A program made the position numbers and the translations under genes. DNA of 64,000 nt from Deinococcus sonorensis KR-87 (lineage in GTDB: Bacteria; Deinococcota; Deinococci; Deinococcales; Deinococcaceae), in the NCBI RefSeq assembly GCF_040256395.1, contig NZ_CP158298.1, positions 62,001 to 126,000 of the forward strand. The letters run 5' to 3'. The notes beneath the pieces are model-generated. The model worked only from the letters and a program-made list of their open reading frames with translations. It did no database searches and had not been told where the DNA came from. Below are positions 34,831-43,919 of this stretch, one piece after another. The number at the start of each line of letters is the position of its first letter. Within the stretch, counting starts at the first letter, position 1.

Positions 34831-35275
34831 CTGCTGAGTCTAGCCAACCGCGCCTTCGTCTCGACCTTCAGTGCCAGGTGGAGGGCTCGGACTGAATGGG
34901 CTGAGGTGCGGTTGGCGGTTGATGACGCGTTGGGGTGGTGGTGTTTCCGATATCCCAAACGCGCTTGAGCCGGGGAAAGGGCCTGCTGCGCCTGGGCCCG
35001 GAGCCAGGTTCCGGAAGTCCGGGCCATCATCCCGCTACGCTCACCTACACCCTGGCACAGGCAAAAAAAAGTCGGCCCGCAGGCCGCTTTGATTTCTCTA
35101 TTCTAGCCGGATATACACCCAGAGTCAATTTTATGCGGCGGCCCTGTTCCAGCGCGGCTGCATCCGTTGTTCAGCGGGGTGTTCAAGGCGCTTGATGGTC
35201 AGGCCGGTGCGGGCTGCGTCGGCGCGGTCGCCTGCTCCTGAGCCACGCGGTTCAGGTTGAGGGCCAGCTGCCGCG
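34831..35275. other. Intergenic region with a hairpin
   Basis: Contains the hairpin at 35063-35095. On the minus strand, 35190-35290 reads coherently as EDELLTRQLALNLNRVAQEQ and ATAPTQPAPA to a stop, perhaps the tail of a lost gene. Otherwise nothing recognisable. Confidence 0.4.
35063..35095. terminator. Bidirectional terminator
   Basis: Eight A residues, then AAAGTCGGCC-CGCA-GGCCGCTTT, then a T-rich stretch. The stem has one bulge and carries A/T tracts on both sides, so it can act on either strand. Confidence 0.5.
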
Positions 35276-35737
35276 TCAGCAGTTCGTCTTCGCCCAACGG
35301 CCATGGCGGCCCGCGGGTACGCCACAGAGGAGGAGGGCCCGCCTCACTTGGTCCTCGGCCATGACCAGCCCCACCCCGACAGCAACCTGATCCGCGGCCA
35401 CGGCGTCATACAGAGCGGTGCGGCGGGGCGTCAATCCGACTCCAGGTCCTGCAGGTCATCGGCAAGGGCCTGCAAGGCCGCCTGCCGCTGCTCGGCCAGC
35501 CTGATAGGCGAGAACGTCCTCGAGGTAGAGCCGGCGGCGTTGCCCGACCTTTTTGACCAGGTAGGGGCGGCTGACGTTCAGGAGGTCGGCAGCCTGTTGG
35601 GTGGTGATCTCGCGGTCGAGGGTCAGGACCTGCACGGCCTTGCCGGCGGCGAGCTGTTGCAACAGGTCTTCAAGGAGGGCGGCGAGGCGGCCCGGGGCAG
35701 GGGTGGTGCGCAGGGCCGTTCGGTGGCGCTGGGCGTC
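35276..35737 (-). pseudogene. Broken HTH antitoxin and PIN toxin pair
   Basis: The upstream gene reads RTTPAPGRLAALLEDLLQQL, VQVLTLDREITTQQAADLLN, VSRPYLVK and then directly KVGQRRRLYLEDVLAYQ. The usual LLEEGEIPF between these is deleted. A frameshift near 35497-35505 leads to LAEQRQAALQALADDLQDLE and a stop at 35431. The next frame starts at TTG 35434 (TPRRTALYDA, the typical start of the partner PIN ribonuclease) and then departs into unrelated sequence. Both partners are dead. Family identification rests on remembered antitoxin/PIN pairs. Confidence 0.55.
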
Positions 35738-36270
35738 CTAGATGTTCGAGGGGGTAGGAGCGAATGGGGCCGACACGGGCACCTCTAGGTTCATCAGACG
35801 AAACGAACGAAGCAGCCAAAAGGAGTGTATTGAATGAGTGGCGCTGCCGAGTGTCGCCACCCAGAAGAGCGCGTCCCAGCCAGTAGGGACCTGGGTACTA
35901 CGCCCGAGCGCGCCTTAAAAGGAGGGAGCTGATCTTGTAGCCAAGCCAACGAGTGACGTCTGATCAATTGGGATTGCACAATCTTATTTGGGCCAGCTTC
36001 GTGGATGTGATGGGCCGGGTGATTTCGAAATGGATACAACGCATTGATCTGCCGCAAGGTTAAACCATTTAGAGGATTGTATAATCTTATCACCGCCTTT
36101 GAACCAGCTCCTCCAGCTCCTTTCGCCTTCCACTGCTTCTTCGCTTTTCGTGGTGCTTGAGTGGGGAAAGTCGTTTCTGGTGTGGATGGCGCGTGTCGTT
36201 GCGTGATCGGCTGAGGTGTGTTTGACCTTCTGGCCGCTGATCTGGCGGGGCCCTTCCATCACCGTTGTTG

Positions 36271-36392
36271 TTCACCAAGCTGGTGCTTAGGCGGGGGCTG
36301 GGGGAAAGTGCGGAGGGGGAGACGGGTGTTGTTACGGTGGGAGAAGAATTTGCTGGCTCGTGAAAATTTTCGTTGCTTGGTACGAATAGAAC
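36271..36392. repeat. About 120-bp imperfect direct repeat, copy 1
   Basis: Shares with copy 2 a TTCACCA start, an identical 13-mer (GGAGGGGGAGACG, 36312-36324) and a core CTCGTGAAAATTTTCG followed by TTGGTACG and GAAC. All three landmarks are offset by 423-426 bases from copy 2, so the whole segment is duplicated. Confidence 0.6.
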
Positions 36393-36696
36393 GGAACGGA
36401 CCTCCCGCCATCTTCCACAGAGCAAAGTAGGTGAGGTAGACCGGTGCAACTCCATGTCGCGAATGCTCGAACAGGCGCAGGGACGGAGGGAGGCTATAGA
36501 GCGTCAACGAAGAGGCGATGGCCGAGATGTACGGCTGTCATGTGTTTCCATGTTGCTGTTGAAGTGAGACGTTAAAGATTTCGAGGTGCATCGACTGCAA
36601 TGTCTGGAGAGAGGGGAAGTGATGTCGGCTCATTGCTTTCGCCAGACTCATGACGTGACAGGGAGATTGGTTCAGTTCAGGCGCGCATGTGCGGTT

Positions 36697-36815
36697 CACC
36701 ATGCTTGAGCTGGAACGAGCGCGGGGAGAAAAGGGGGGAGGGGGAGACGAGGTGGTTCTGGTGCGAACAGAAATCGCCAGCTCGTGAAAGTTTTCGCTTT
36801 TTGGTACGGTCGGAA
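36697..36815. repeat. About 120-bp imperfect direct repeat, copy 2
   Basis: Second copy, with the 13-mer at 36737-36749 and core CTCGTGAAAGTTTTCG, then TTTTGGTACG and GGAAC. The core contains a GAAARTTTTC palindrome in both copies, conserved while the flanks diverge. Confidence 0.6.
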
Positions 36816-36867
36816 CATACAACCGTTGTTGAGCTTCCCCCTCACTTTGAAGCAGAAGATGACAAGT

Positions 36868-36889
36868 CCCTCGCCCGTACAGGCGAGGG
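36868..36889 (-). terminator. Terminator-like hairpin after the GH43 gene
   Basis: CCCTCGCC-CGTACA-GGCGAGGG, an 8-bp stem 31 bases beyond the stop codon of the glycosidase gene. Confidence 0.55.
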
Positions 36890-36920
36890 AGCTTGGCGTG
36901 CGAGGGCTCGGTGTCCGCTG

Positions 36921-38804
36921 TTACTGTGGGAACTTCTGCTTGACGCTGTACATCCGCACGTAGTCGAAGCGCGCGATGAAGCCTGCGCCACCCATCGAGA
37001 CGAGGCCGACGCGGGGGGCACTCCCGAGCTGGTGCGTCCAGGTGCTGCCGCGCGTCCACGTCGTGCCGTCGCGGCTGGTGGAGGCCGTGTAGCGTTCTTC
37101 GCCGTGTTCGGTCGTCTTCGTAACGCGGAACCAGATCGCGTCGGGCGCGGCCGCACTCAGCACGGTGTTGCCGTACCTTGGGAAGCCCGGGGCGACAGGG
37201 GCTTGCTCCTTGGCGAACTCAATCTGACGCGTTTCCCAGATGCTCGCCTGGGTGAGCTTCACGAAGTTGTCGTCGTCACCGTACATCACCAGGCCCGCCT
37301 GAGCGAAGTTAAAGCAGCAGCCCGAGGCCGGAAGGTTGATGCTGAGCTTGACCTCAACCAGGTAGTCACCTTGCGGCACAGGACGGGTGAGCACGGAGGC
37401 GTTGTTGCTGTCCTCAAACAGGTCGGCCGCCTGGGTGTCGAAGCGCAGGACGCCGCCTTCGAGGCTCGCGGCCGCAGGCGCCGGCGGACGCACCCACGTC
37501 CAGGCGGTGTCCAGCGCCGTGCCGTTGAACTCGTCGCTGTAGGCCGCGAGCAGCTTGCCGGGTTCCGGCACTTTCTCTTTCGCCACGCGGTAGGTGCTGC
37601 GCTGACCCGGTTGTGCCGCCGGGGCAGGCATGACGTCGTCGGACGCGCCGAGACCGCCGCGCACAGTGGGCCACCCGCCCTCCCAATCCACCGGGTCAAG
37701 CAGCGCGGGCCGCTTGTTCAGACCGCCTGGCTCGGCGAGGTACGGGTCATGACGGTCAATGGCGTGATACACCGTCCAGTCCTGCCCTCCGGCATCCGTG
37801 AAGACCGCGTTATGCCCGGGGCCGACCCAGCGGTTGCCGTTCATGGTCAGCACGGGCGTGCCGCCCACGTATGTGGCGTTCAGGTCAACACCGTCGCGGT
37901 CGAGGAACGGTCCATCGGGGGTACGCGAGCGGCCCACGAACACGCTATAGCCGGACAACGGGCCACGACAGCAGTCTGTGGCAGACACGAACAGGTAGTA
38001 CCAACCGTCTTTCACGAAGACGTTACTGCCCTCGTAGCGGTTGGCAGAAGCGATTTCTTTCTGGGTGGCCGGGTCGGAGCGGAGCCCGTCCGCAGACAGG
38101 TGGCGCACCGAGATGCCGCCGAAGTAGGAGCCGTAATAGATCCAGCGTTGCCCGGACGGGTCTTGAATGACGTCCGCGTCATAGGTCCAACGGCGACTGT
38201 CTGAGCAGCAGGGCGCAGGGTGCGGCTCCACGGCAGGCGTGCCGCTGTCCACCCACGGCCCGGTCGGCGACTCGCTTGTGGCGACGCCGATCGCGCTGCC
38301 GCCCGCCACCGTGTCGCTTGCGGTGTAATACAGGTGGTACTTGCCGTTGATGTACACAACTTCCGGTGCCCACAGGCCCGCGTCCGGACGGACCCACGCC
38401 GGGCGCTGCGGAAAGGCGTCACCGACGTACGTCCAGTGGACGAGATCCGTCGACTTCGCCATCGTGATGAGGCGGAAGTTGAAGTTGCCCTGTGCGTCGC
38501 GATCGTTGGCGTTCAGGGGATCGGTCGTGCAGTACAGGTACCAATTGCGGTCGCCCGGTTGCTGACCGCGCATGATGTCTGGGTCAGCACACGTTTCCAC
38601 CTTGCCGAGCGGCCCGGCATTGATCGTCAGAGCGTTCTGGTAGGTGCCCGGGCGGGACTCATGGACCTTCTGCGCTTCAATGGACGTGCCCGCGCGGTCC
38701 GGGGTGGGCGACGCCTGTTGACAGCTCACCAGGGCGACGAGCAGGATCGCGAACGCCCTTGAGGGCGCATGTGATCGACGAGGCGGGGATACGGAGTCAA
38801 CCAT
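36921..38804 (-). CDS. Secreted GH43-type glycoside hydrolase lipoprotein
   Basis: 627 residues from ATG 38804 (CAGGAGGAAGAC upstream). The signal ends in a lipobox LVALVSC with Cys28. The five-bladed GH43 domain shows the catalytic Asp in CADPDIMRGQ, the LWAPEVVYINGKYHLYYTAS strand and the acid Glu in RYEGSNVFVKDGWYYLF. A C-terminal lectin-like sandwich (about residues 420-627; SDEFNGTALDTAWTWVRP, QAGLVMYGDDDNFVKL) follows. It probably removes arabinose or xylose from plant polysaccharides at the cell surface. It stands alone. Confidence 0.9.
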   Translation of the reverse strand: MVDSVSPPRRSHAPSRAFAILLVALVSCQQASPTPDRAGTSIEAQKVHESRPGTYQNALTINAGPLGKVETCADPDIMRGQQPGDRNWYLYCTTDPLNANDRDAQGNFNFRLITMAKSTDLVHWTYVGDAFPQRPAWVRPDAGLWAPEVVYINGKYHLYYTASDTVAGGSAIGVATSESPTGPWVDSGTPAVEPHPAPCCSDSRRWTYDADVIQDPSGQRWIYYGSYFGGISVRHLSADGLRSDPATQKEIASANRYEGSNVFVKDGWYYLFVSATDCCRGPLSGYSVFVGRSRTPDGPFLDRDGVDLNATYVGGTPVLTMNGNRWVGPGHNAVFTDAGGQDWTVYHAIDRHDPYLAEPGGLNKRPALLDPVDWEGGWPTVRGGLGASDDVMPAPAAQPGQRSTYRVAKEKVPEPGKLLAAYSDEFNGTALDTAWTWVRPPAPAAASLEGGVLRFDTQAADLFEDSNNASVLTRPVPQGDYLVEVKLSINLPASGCCFNFAQAGLVMYGDDDNFVKLTQASIWETRQIEFAKEQAPVAPGFPRYGNTVLSAAAPDAIWFRVTKTTEHGEERYTASTSRDGTTWTRGSTWTHQLGSAPRVGLVSMGGAGFIARFDYVRMYSVKQKFPQ

Positions 38805-38987
38805 GTCTTCCTCCTGAGAGCCCGCGTCGGAGCAAACACGTGAACCACTGCAGCGTGAGACGCGTGCTCCGAAGAGGGATGAAATGCCGTTTTGTTGTGC
38901 AGTGCCTCTTCACTGTAAGAGTCGAGCTGCCTGACCTGTGGTCGCTGACTTAAGGAGGTCTTGATGGAGTGCACATCGTTGTGAGGT

Positions 38988-39330
38988 TCACCCGGTGTTG
39001 CGGCTCTTCCGCTGATTGGGTGCAGGGGATCAGGAGGCGAGCACAACACGTTGGCGAAGGGGCTGAACAGATCCACGGTCGTCCATCTGGCGCTTGATCC
39101 GCTTGATCTTGTTCACCACGCCTTCCGTCGGCCCGTTGCTCCACGGCCGGGTCATTGCGGCCAGGAAGGCGTCTCTCTCCCTGACGGGGCTGGTCCGCCA
39201 CGCTCGGCCGCAGACACCCCGGAGCAGCCCTGGCGTGCACGGCACGTGAACGTCCCGCGTCGTTGCCGGCTGTGGCGCTTCCCTGAACCGGCGCGGCCGC
39301 TGCCGCCAGGACCTTCAACGGGTCATCCGG
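38988..39330 (-). pseudogene. ISL3-family transposase C-terminal remnant
   Basis: The minus strand reads ERDAFLAAMTRPWSNGPTEG, VVNKIKRIKRQMDDRG, then PLRQRVVLAS, a stop, and in the same frame SPAPNQRKSRNTG with a final stop. WSNGxxEGxVNxxKxIKRxMYGRA..LLRxRVL is the signature C-terminus of ISL3 transposases. The premature stop replaces one residue. Upstream, similarity fades across other frames. It is inactive. Confidence 0.65.
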
Positions 39331-39549
39331 ATCCCTGACGGTCAACGGAACTGATCGTGCTCACTTCCGCGACCAGGGCGTCACCCGTCACCCCGGCAGA
39401 TCGCGCCGGCCGCTGCCTGCCGTTCGCGCATGCACGCTGCCCACCGCGCCCGCAGTTCCGCGCCACGCCACCGTCAACATGGGTGTGAGATCACGGCTCG
39501 TTCAACCTTTTGTTCAGGCCCACTTCTCTTTGGCGTTCTCCCCTGGGGC

Positions 39550-40089
39550 ATGTTCGAACATATCCTCCAGCAGATGGGCAGTCTGGGAGCGTCCAGTCAG
39601 CACTTCGCCCAGGCGCAGCAAACCGGCCAGGACGATCAGGTGGATCCGAACCATGCCGCCGAGTACGTCCAGCACGTCACCCAGCACGCGTCCCCCGAAG
39701 CGCAACAGCAGGTCTTCGGTGAGTACGTGTGCAGCCTGAGCTCCGAACAGCGTCAGGCGCTCGGTCTGGCGATGGTGCAGCACCCGGGCATCCCGGTGCA
39801 GTCGGTGCAGGTGGACGATGACCAGAGCCTCACGCAGGCCCTGGGCACCTCCACTCAGGCGCTGTCCGCTCCCGGCCAGGGTGGACTGGGGGGGCTGTTC
39901 GGCATGTTCGGCCAGGCGATGGGTGGACAGTCCACGCCGCAGGCCAGTCAGCTGGGGGGCATGTCCATGGGCCAGTCGGCCCAGCCGGGCGGCTTTGATG
40001 TCGGCAGCCTGCTGCAGAATCCAGTGGCCAAGGCAGGCCTGGTCGGACTGGCGGGCATCATCGGTTCTCGGTTGCTCAACCAGCAGTAA
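39550..40089 (+). CDS. Hypothetical Gln-rich protein, 179 residues
   Basis: Starts MFEHILQQMGSLGASSQHFA; no strong Shine-Dalgarno is seen. The N-terminal half is helical and Gln-rich (HAAEYVQHVTQHASPEAQQQ, SLSSEQRQALGLAMVQHPG). The C-terminal half is a Gly/Gln/Met low-complexity linker (GGLFGMFGQAMGGQSTPQAS) and ends with a hydrophobic segment (VAKAGLVGLAGIIGSRLLNQ). This layout resembles small DUF937-like proteins of unknown role. A strong terminator follows directly. Confidence 0.7.
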   Translation: MFEHILQQMGSLGASSQHFAQAQQTGQDDQVDPNHAAEYVQHVTQHASPEAQQQVFGEYVCSLSSEQRQALGLAMVQHPGIPVQSVQVDDDQSLTQALGTSTQALSAPGQGGLGGLFGMFGQAMGGQSTPQASQLGGMSMGQSAQPGGFDVGSLLQNPVAKAGLVGLAGIIGSRLLNQQ

Positions 40090-40094
40090 GCCCC

Positions 40095-40134
40095 CTGGAG
40101 CAGCAGGCCACCGAGGGGCGGCCTGCTGCTCCAG
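40095..40134 (+). terminator. Strong hairpin terminator
   Basis: CTGGAGCAGCAGGCC and its exact complement form a 15-bp stem with a 10-base loop, five bases beyond the stop codon at 40089. Confidence 0.75.
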
Positions 40135-40761
40135 TCATGGACGTGGTCCTGTCCCCGGCGGTGACGGTGGGAGCGGCGGACACGCCCCGCAGCGGCGGTC
40201 CAGCCAGCGATAGACCGGCGGAGGGGGTCATGGGTGCACCGGCACCCGCTTCACGCCAGTACCAGGGTCACCGCGTGGCTCCCGCCTGCGCGGACCGGCA
40301 CTTCGTGCGTCAGGACCGCCATGCTCATCGAACGCGAATTGACCGGCATCACGGTGAACACCAGTCCTGGCTTCACCGCACCCACCCTCCACACCTTCGC
40401 GGGCACAGAGACAGTTGAGCGGGGCGCGCGTCAACCGGTGAGCGCCCTCGACGTCGACGGTCCCACCGGTTGCTCCGTGCGAGCGGTGGACGGCGAGGCC
40501 GCCCGGCTGTGACACCGACAGCGCCCGGATGACGACCGGACCCGGCAGGTCGTCGGGCAGGCCAGAACGCGGCGCCCTCCGGCCCACCCGCAACGGCAAC
40601 CGAACCAACAGCGCCGAACGCACCCGAGAACGCCGAAGGCCACCCGAAACCAGAACCGGCTCAGCCGGGTGGCCTCCGCGGGGAGCGGCGAAGCTGGGCG
40701 CCGCAACCCTGTGAAGGTGACGCCATGGATTCGCTGCGTCCCGAACCGCGCGTGCGCTTCG
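40135..40761. other. No confident gene
   Basis: About 630 bases. A plus frame (TAMLIERELTGITVNTSPGF) and its minus counterpart both look weakly coding, but neither has a start signal or family match. Possibly remains of a decayed gene. Confidence 0.4.
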
Positions 40762-41175
40762 TCAGAACACGTAGCCTTTCGGCACCACCACGACGCCGCG
40801 CTCGGTGACCGTCAACCCCCGCTGTGCATCCTCGGCCAGGTTCACGCCGATGGTCGTGCCGGATGGCACGACCACGTCCTTGTCGACGGTCGCCCGGCGG
40901 ATGTGCACGTTACGGCCGACCTCGACGTTGTCGAACAGCACACTGCGCTCCACCAGCGAGTAGCTGTGCGCGCGGACCCCGCGTCCGAGCACGATGTCGC
41001 GGACCGTCCCGCCGCTGATGATGGTGCTTCCCGCCATGATCGAGTTGATGGCCTGCCCGCGCCGGTCAGCCGTCTCAAACACGAACTTGGAGGGCGCGGA
41101 GAACTCACTGCTGGTGCGCAGCGGCCACCGGGGGTTGTACAGGTCGAATTCCGGAACCACGCTCACGAGGTCCAT
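40762..41175 (-). pseudogene. glgC: GlgC (glucose-1-phosphate adenylyltransferase) C-terminal fragment
   Basis: About 137 residues match the C-terminal third of Glg[81 protein letters not shown] and a final [10 protein letters not shown]. This is the left-handed beta-helix domain. The nucleotidyl-transferase domain that makes ADP-glucose for glycogen is absent, since full GlgC is about 410 residues. Sequence before MDLVS is unrelated. A fragment left by recombination; an intact copy probably exists elsewhere. Confidence 0.85.
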
Positions 41176-41482
41176 GTTGGGTCGACAATGCCGTGGTGGG
41201 CGCGTCGGTGTCAGGTCCATCTCCAGCGCCGTGAAGACGGCGGTTCAGCCGTCGGCGACGTGAACGGACGGTGGCGCCTGCTGGACCCGTCCACCGGAGG
41301 GACCCACCGCTGAGCATAAGCGAGTGCTCGGTTCCAGGCCGCGTGGGTGAGCTGATCATCGCCGTGGCTGTGAGGATTCGGTCATGACCGCCCTGCCATG
41401 GTATGGACATCTCAACCTCCCCCCATCCTGGTCTCCGTCATCCCCCGTTCAGTCCAGAGCACGCTCTGGACCAGGAGTTGTC
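41176..41482. other. Intergenic region
   Basis: About 300 bases between the GlgC fragment and a divergent lipoprotein gene. No gene recognised; it should contain the lipoprotein promoter. Confidence 0.45.
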
Positions 41483-42640
41483 ATGCCCCGCATTCCCGGT
41501 CTGCTTGCCCTCACCACCCTCAGTCTCGTGCTCGCCGCCTGCGGTCAGACCACGCCCGACCCCCACACCACCCAGAGCGCGCACCTCACCCTCACCGTCA
41601 GCGCCCCGCAAGGCGTCAACCCCAACATCACCGTCAGCGGCCCGGTTGGATTCAGCAAAACCATCACCACGACCGGCAGTGCCTGGCTGGACACCCAGGC
41701 GTTCGGCACGTACTCCTGGGCGTCCATGACCGTCAAAGCCGGCGACTTCACCTACGCGGGCAGCAACGGCAGCGTCGTCCTGGCGGCCAACGACGTCAGG
41801 ACCGCGACGGTGTCGTACCTCCCGATTGACAGCGCCCTGAACTTCACGCTCCACGCGCCAGCCGGCGTCACCCCACACGTCACGCTGCGCGGCCCGGACA
41901 ACTTCACCAAGACCTTCACCACCGCCGAGACGGTCAACCTCATCGGCTTGAAGCCGGGCACGTACACCTGGACCGCCGAGCAGGTCACGGCGGGCGAAGT
42001 CACCTACGCCGCCACGGATGGCTCCATTGAGCTTCCCGCCGGGGAGGCCCAGCAGGTCAGCGACACCTACGCCGCCATCGTCGGCACCCTTGACCTGAGT
42101 GTCAGCGTGCCGGACGGGGTGACGCCCAATGTCGCGGTCACCGGCCCGGACACGTTCAGCACGACCGTGACCACCGCTGGCGCGGTCAAGGTGACGGGCC
42201 TGAAGCCCGGCACGTACACCATCGCCCCCTCCAGCGTCATCGCGAAGGGCTTCCGCTACGACGCGCAGGGCGCGACGGCGGCCGTCGTCTCCGGACACAC
42301 GGCGACCGCGAGCGTCTCGTACACCGGCGGCGTGGACATCGAAGCGCCCACGAACGTCACGTTCACGCCCGCCAGTTCGAGCGCCGACAGCTCTGGATTT
42401 GCGCACCTCACGGTCACGGCGCAGGACAACGCGGGCGTCAAGGAGTTCATCGTGTACGCCAACACCGGGGACGTCAGGATGGCGACCCTGGCCGCCACCA
42501 AGAGCGCGGACGGCTACAGTGCGTCCTACAGCCCCTGGATTCCGCACGGCTTCCCCCAATCGTTCACGGTGGTGGCCAGTGACGGTGTCAACGTCAGCGC
42601 GCGCAGCACAGAAGTGTTCGTCACCAACCCGAACCCGTAA
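41483..42640 (+). CDS. Lipoprotein with three tandem beta repeats
   Basis: 385 residues from ATG 41483 (AGGAGTTGTC upstream). The signal ends LSLVLAAC with lipobox Cys20. Three repeats of about 84 residues follow (about 33-115, 116-199, 200-283), each with a pattern like LTVSAPQGVNPNITVSGP, then GLKPGTYTW, then a Thr/Ala-rich strand. A fourth Ig-like domain ends the protein (APTNVTFTPASSS, SFTVVASDGVNVSARSTEVF). It is likely anchored on the outside and binds a surface or ligand. No enzyme motif. Confidence 0.85.
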   Translation: MPRIPGLLALTTLSLVLAACGQTTPDPHTTQSAHLTLTVSAPQGVNPNITVSGPVGFSKTITTTGSAWLDTQAFGTYSWASMTVKAGDFTYAGSNGSVVLAANDVRTATVSYLPIDSALNFTLHAPAGVTPHVTLRGPDNFTKTFTTAETVNLIGLKPGTYTWTAEQVTAGEVTYAATDGSIELPAGEAQQVSDTYAAIVGTLDLSVSVPDGVTPNVAVTGPDTFSTTVTTAGAVKVTGLKPGTYTIAPSSVIAKGFRYDAQGATAAVVSGHTATASVSYTGGVDIEAPTNVTFTPASSSADSSGFAHLTVTAQDNAGVKEFIVYANTGDVRMATLAATKSADGYSASYSPWIPHGFPQSFTVVASDGVNVSARSTEVFVTNPNP

Positions 42641-43209
42641 GACGCGACAATGCTCGTGAACAGGCCATGGACGGCGTGCTGAGCGGCGCCCAGGACGTGG
42701 TCGGTGGCGGCCAGGCGCACTCCGGACCGCGGCCCGCTGTCTCCTGCCTCCGAGCCGTGGGGCAGCCGGAGGGTGTGGTCACGCCGCGCCCTCTCGAGGT
42801 GCACGGTGCAGTATCAGTGAGCCGAGGGGCTGGTTCTGGACTCAAGGCAACGGTCGCTGAAGTCACCAGACTCGTCCGCCGGCCCGGCGGTGAGGCTCAA
42901 CCTGGCGCCGCAGGATGGTGGTTCACGCCGCGCCACAGCCAACGCACCAGCGGTCAGGACCTCCTGGCGGACAGCATCGTGACCGCCACGTGGCTGAACC
43001 TGAACGTCCCGGACGACCTTCACTTCAGCGTGAACCGTCAGGCGCTGGGTATCCCGCGCACACGCGTAAGGGCATGATGCGGGCGGACGTCCCCACCTTC
43101 CCTCCGCCTTCGGGTACAGCACCGCCGCGTGGACCTGAACGCGCATGGCACGTGCACGTCCTGGTGCGTTGACCTTGAGCGGCGCAGGATTCACCTCACC
43201 CGCAGCGTC
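42641..43209. other. No confident gene
   Basis: About 570 bases. A plus-strand frame ending at 43077 (LLADSIVTATWLNLNVPDDL, HFSVNRQALGIPRTRVRA) looks locally coherent but has no clear start or family. Confidence 0.35.
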
Positions 43210-43812
43210 TCAGGCGCTCGGCATGCTGTCCGGCCAGGCGCGCAGGGCGAGGTGCACCACCCGGTGCAGGTCGGCGCGGCTGCACCCGGCCGCGGCCTGC
43301 ACCGCCATCCCCTGGGAGAGCGTCGCCACGAAGCGCGCCAGGTCGGCGGGGTCGACGTCGGCCGGGAGGTCGCCGGCCTGCCGGGCCGTTTCCAGGCGCT
43401 GGCGGATCAGCTGCTCACTGCCGGCGCGGCGGGCGTTGAGTTCCTCGGTGATGGCGCGGGCCTCTGGCCCGGTGGCGAGCGCGCCCTGGACGGTCAGGCA
43501 GCCGGCCGGACAGCCGGGGGTGGTCTGCGCGTCGGCGTGGCCGAGCAGGAGGCGTTCCACGAACTGGCGGGCGGTGGGTTCCTGCAGCGCGGCCTGCACG
43601 TAGCCGAAGTAGTCGTCGGCGTACAGGTCGAGCGCCTGTCGAAAGAGGGCCTCCTTGTTGCCGAAGGCCGAGTAGAGGCTGGGGCGGTTGATGTGCATCG
43701 CCTCGGTCAGGTCCAGGAGCGAGGTGCCTTCGTAGCCCTGCGTCCAGAAGACCTTGAGGGCCTGTTGCAGGGCGTGGCGTTTGTCGAATGTGCGGGGTCG
43801 GCCACGGGTCAT
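43210..43812 (-). CDS. TetR family transcriptional regulator
   Basis: 200 residues from ATG 43812 (AAAGGAGGCAGATC upstream). The DNA-binding domain reads RGRPRTFDKRHALQQALKVF, WTQGYEGTSLLDLTEAMHI, NRPSLYSAFGNKEALFRQAL. The C-terminal core contains GCPAGCLTVQGALATG, typical of TetR regulators that control divergent SDR genes. It is divergent from the SDR at 43920, with two matching operator sites between. Confidence 0.92.
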   Translation of the reverse strand: MTRGRPRTFDKRHALQQALKVFWTQGYEGTSLLDLTEAMHINRPSLYSAFGNKEALFRQALDLYADDYFGYVQAALQEPTARQFVERLLLGHADAQTTPGCPAGCLTVQGALATGPEARAITEELNARRAGSEQLIRQRLETARQAGDLPADVDPADLARFVATLSQGMAVQAAAGCSRADLHRVVHLALRAWPDSMPSA

Positions 43813-43829
43813 GATCTGCCTCCTTTCTA

Positions 43830-43890
43830 TACCTAATGGTACACTATTGACAGCCGCCGCCACCTGTGCCACCTTATGTACCGAGCGGTA
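43830..43890. promoter_or_regulatory. Paired TetR operators
   Basis: TACC-TAAT-GGTA (43830-43841) and TACC-GAGC-GGTA (43879-43890) share the same arms and lie 49 bp apart, one next to each divergent gene. The outer bases (CTATACC and GGTATAG) extend the symmetry. This fits one repressor controlling both genes. Confidence 0.65.
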
Positions 43891-43919
43891 TAGAAATCGA
43901 CCGCTCCAGGGAGCAGCAC

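Larger units (their letters stand above)
35738..36867. other. Gene-free region with repeats and operator-like sites
   Basis: More than 1.1 kb with no recognisable gene and lower GC than the surroundings. It holds two similar palindromic sites (35972-35987 and 36075-36090) and two copies of a roughly 120-bp repeat (36271-36392 and 36697-36815). It may be a control region or the scar of a lost element. Confidence 0.45.
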
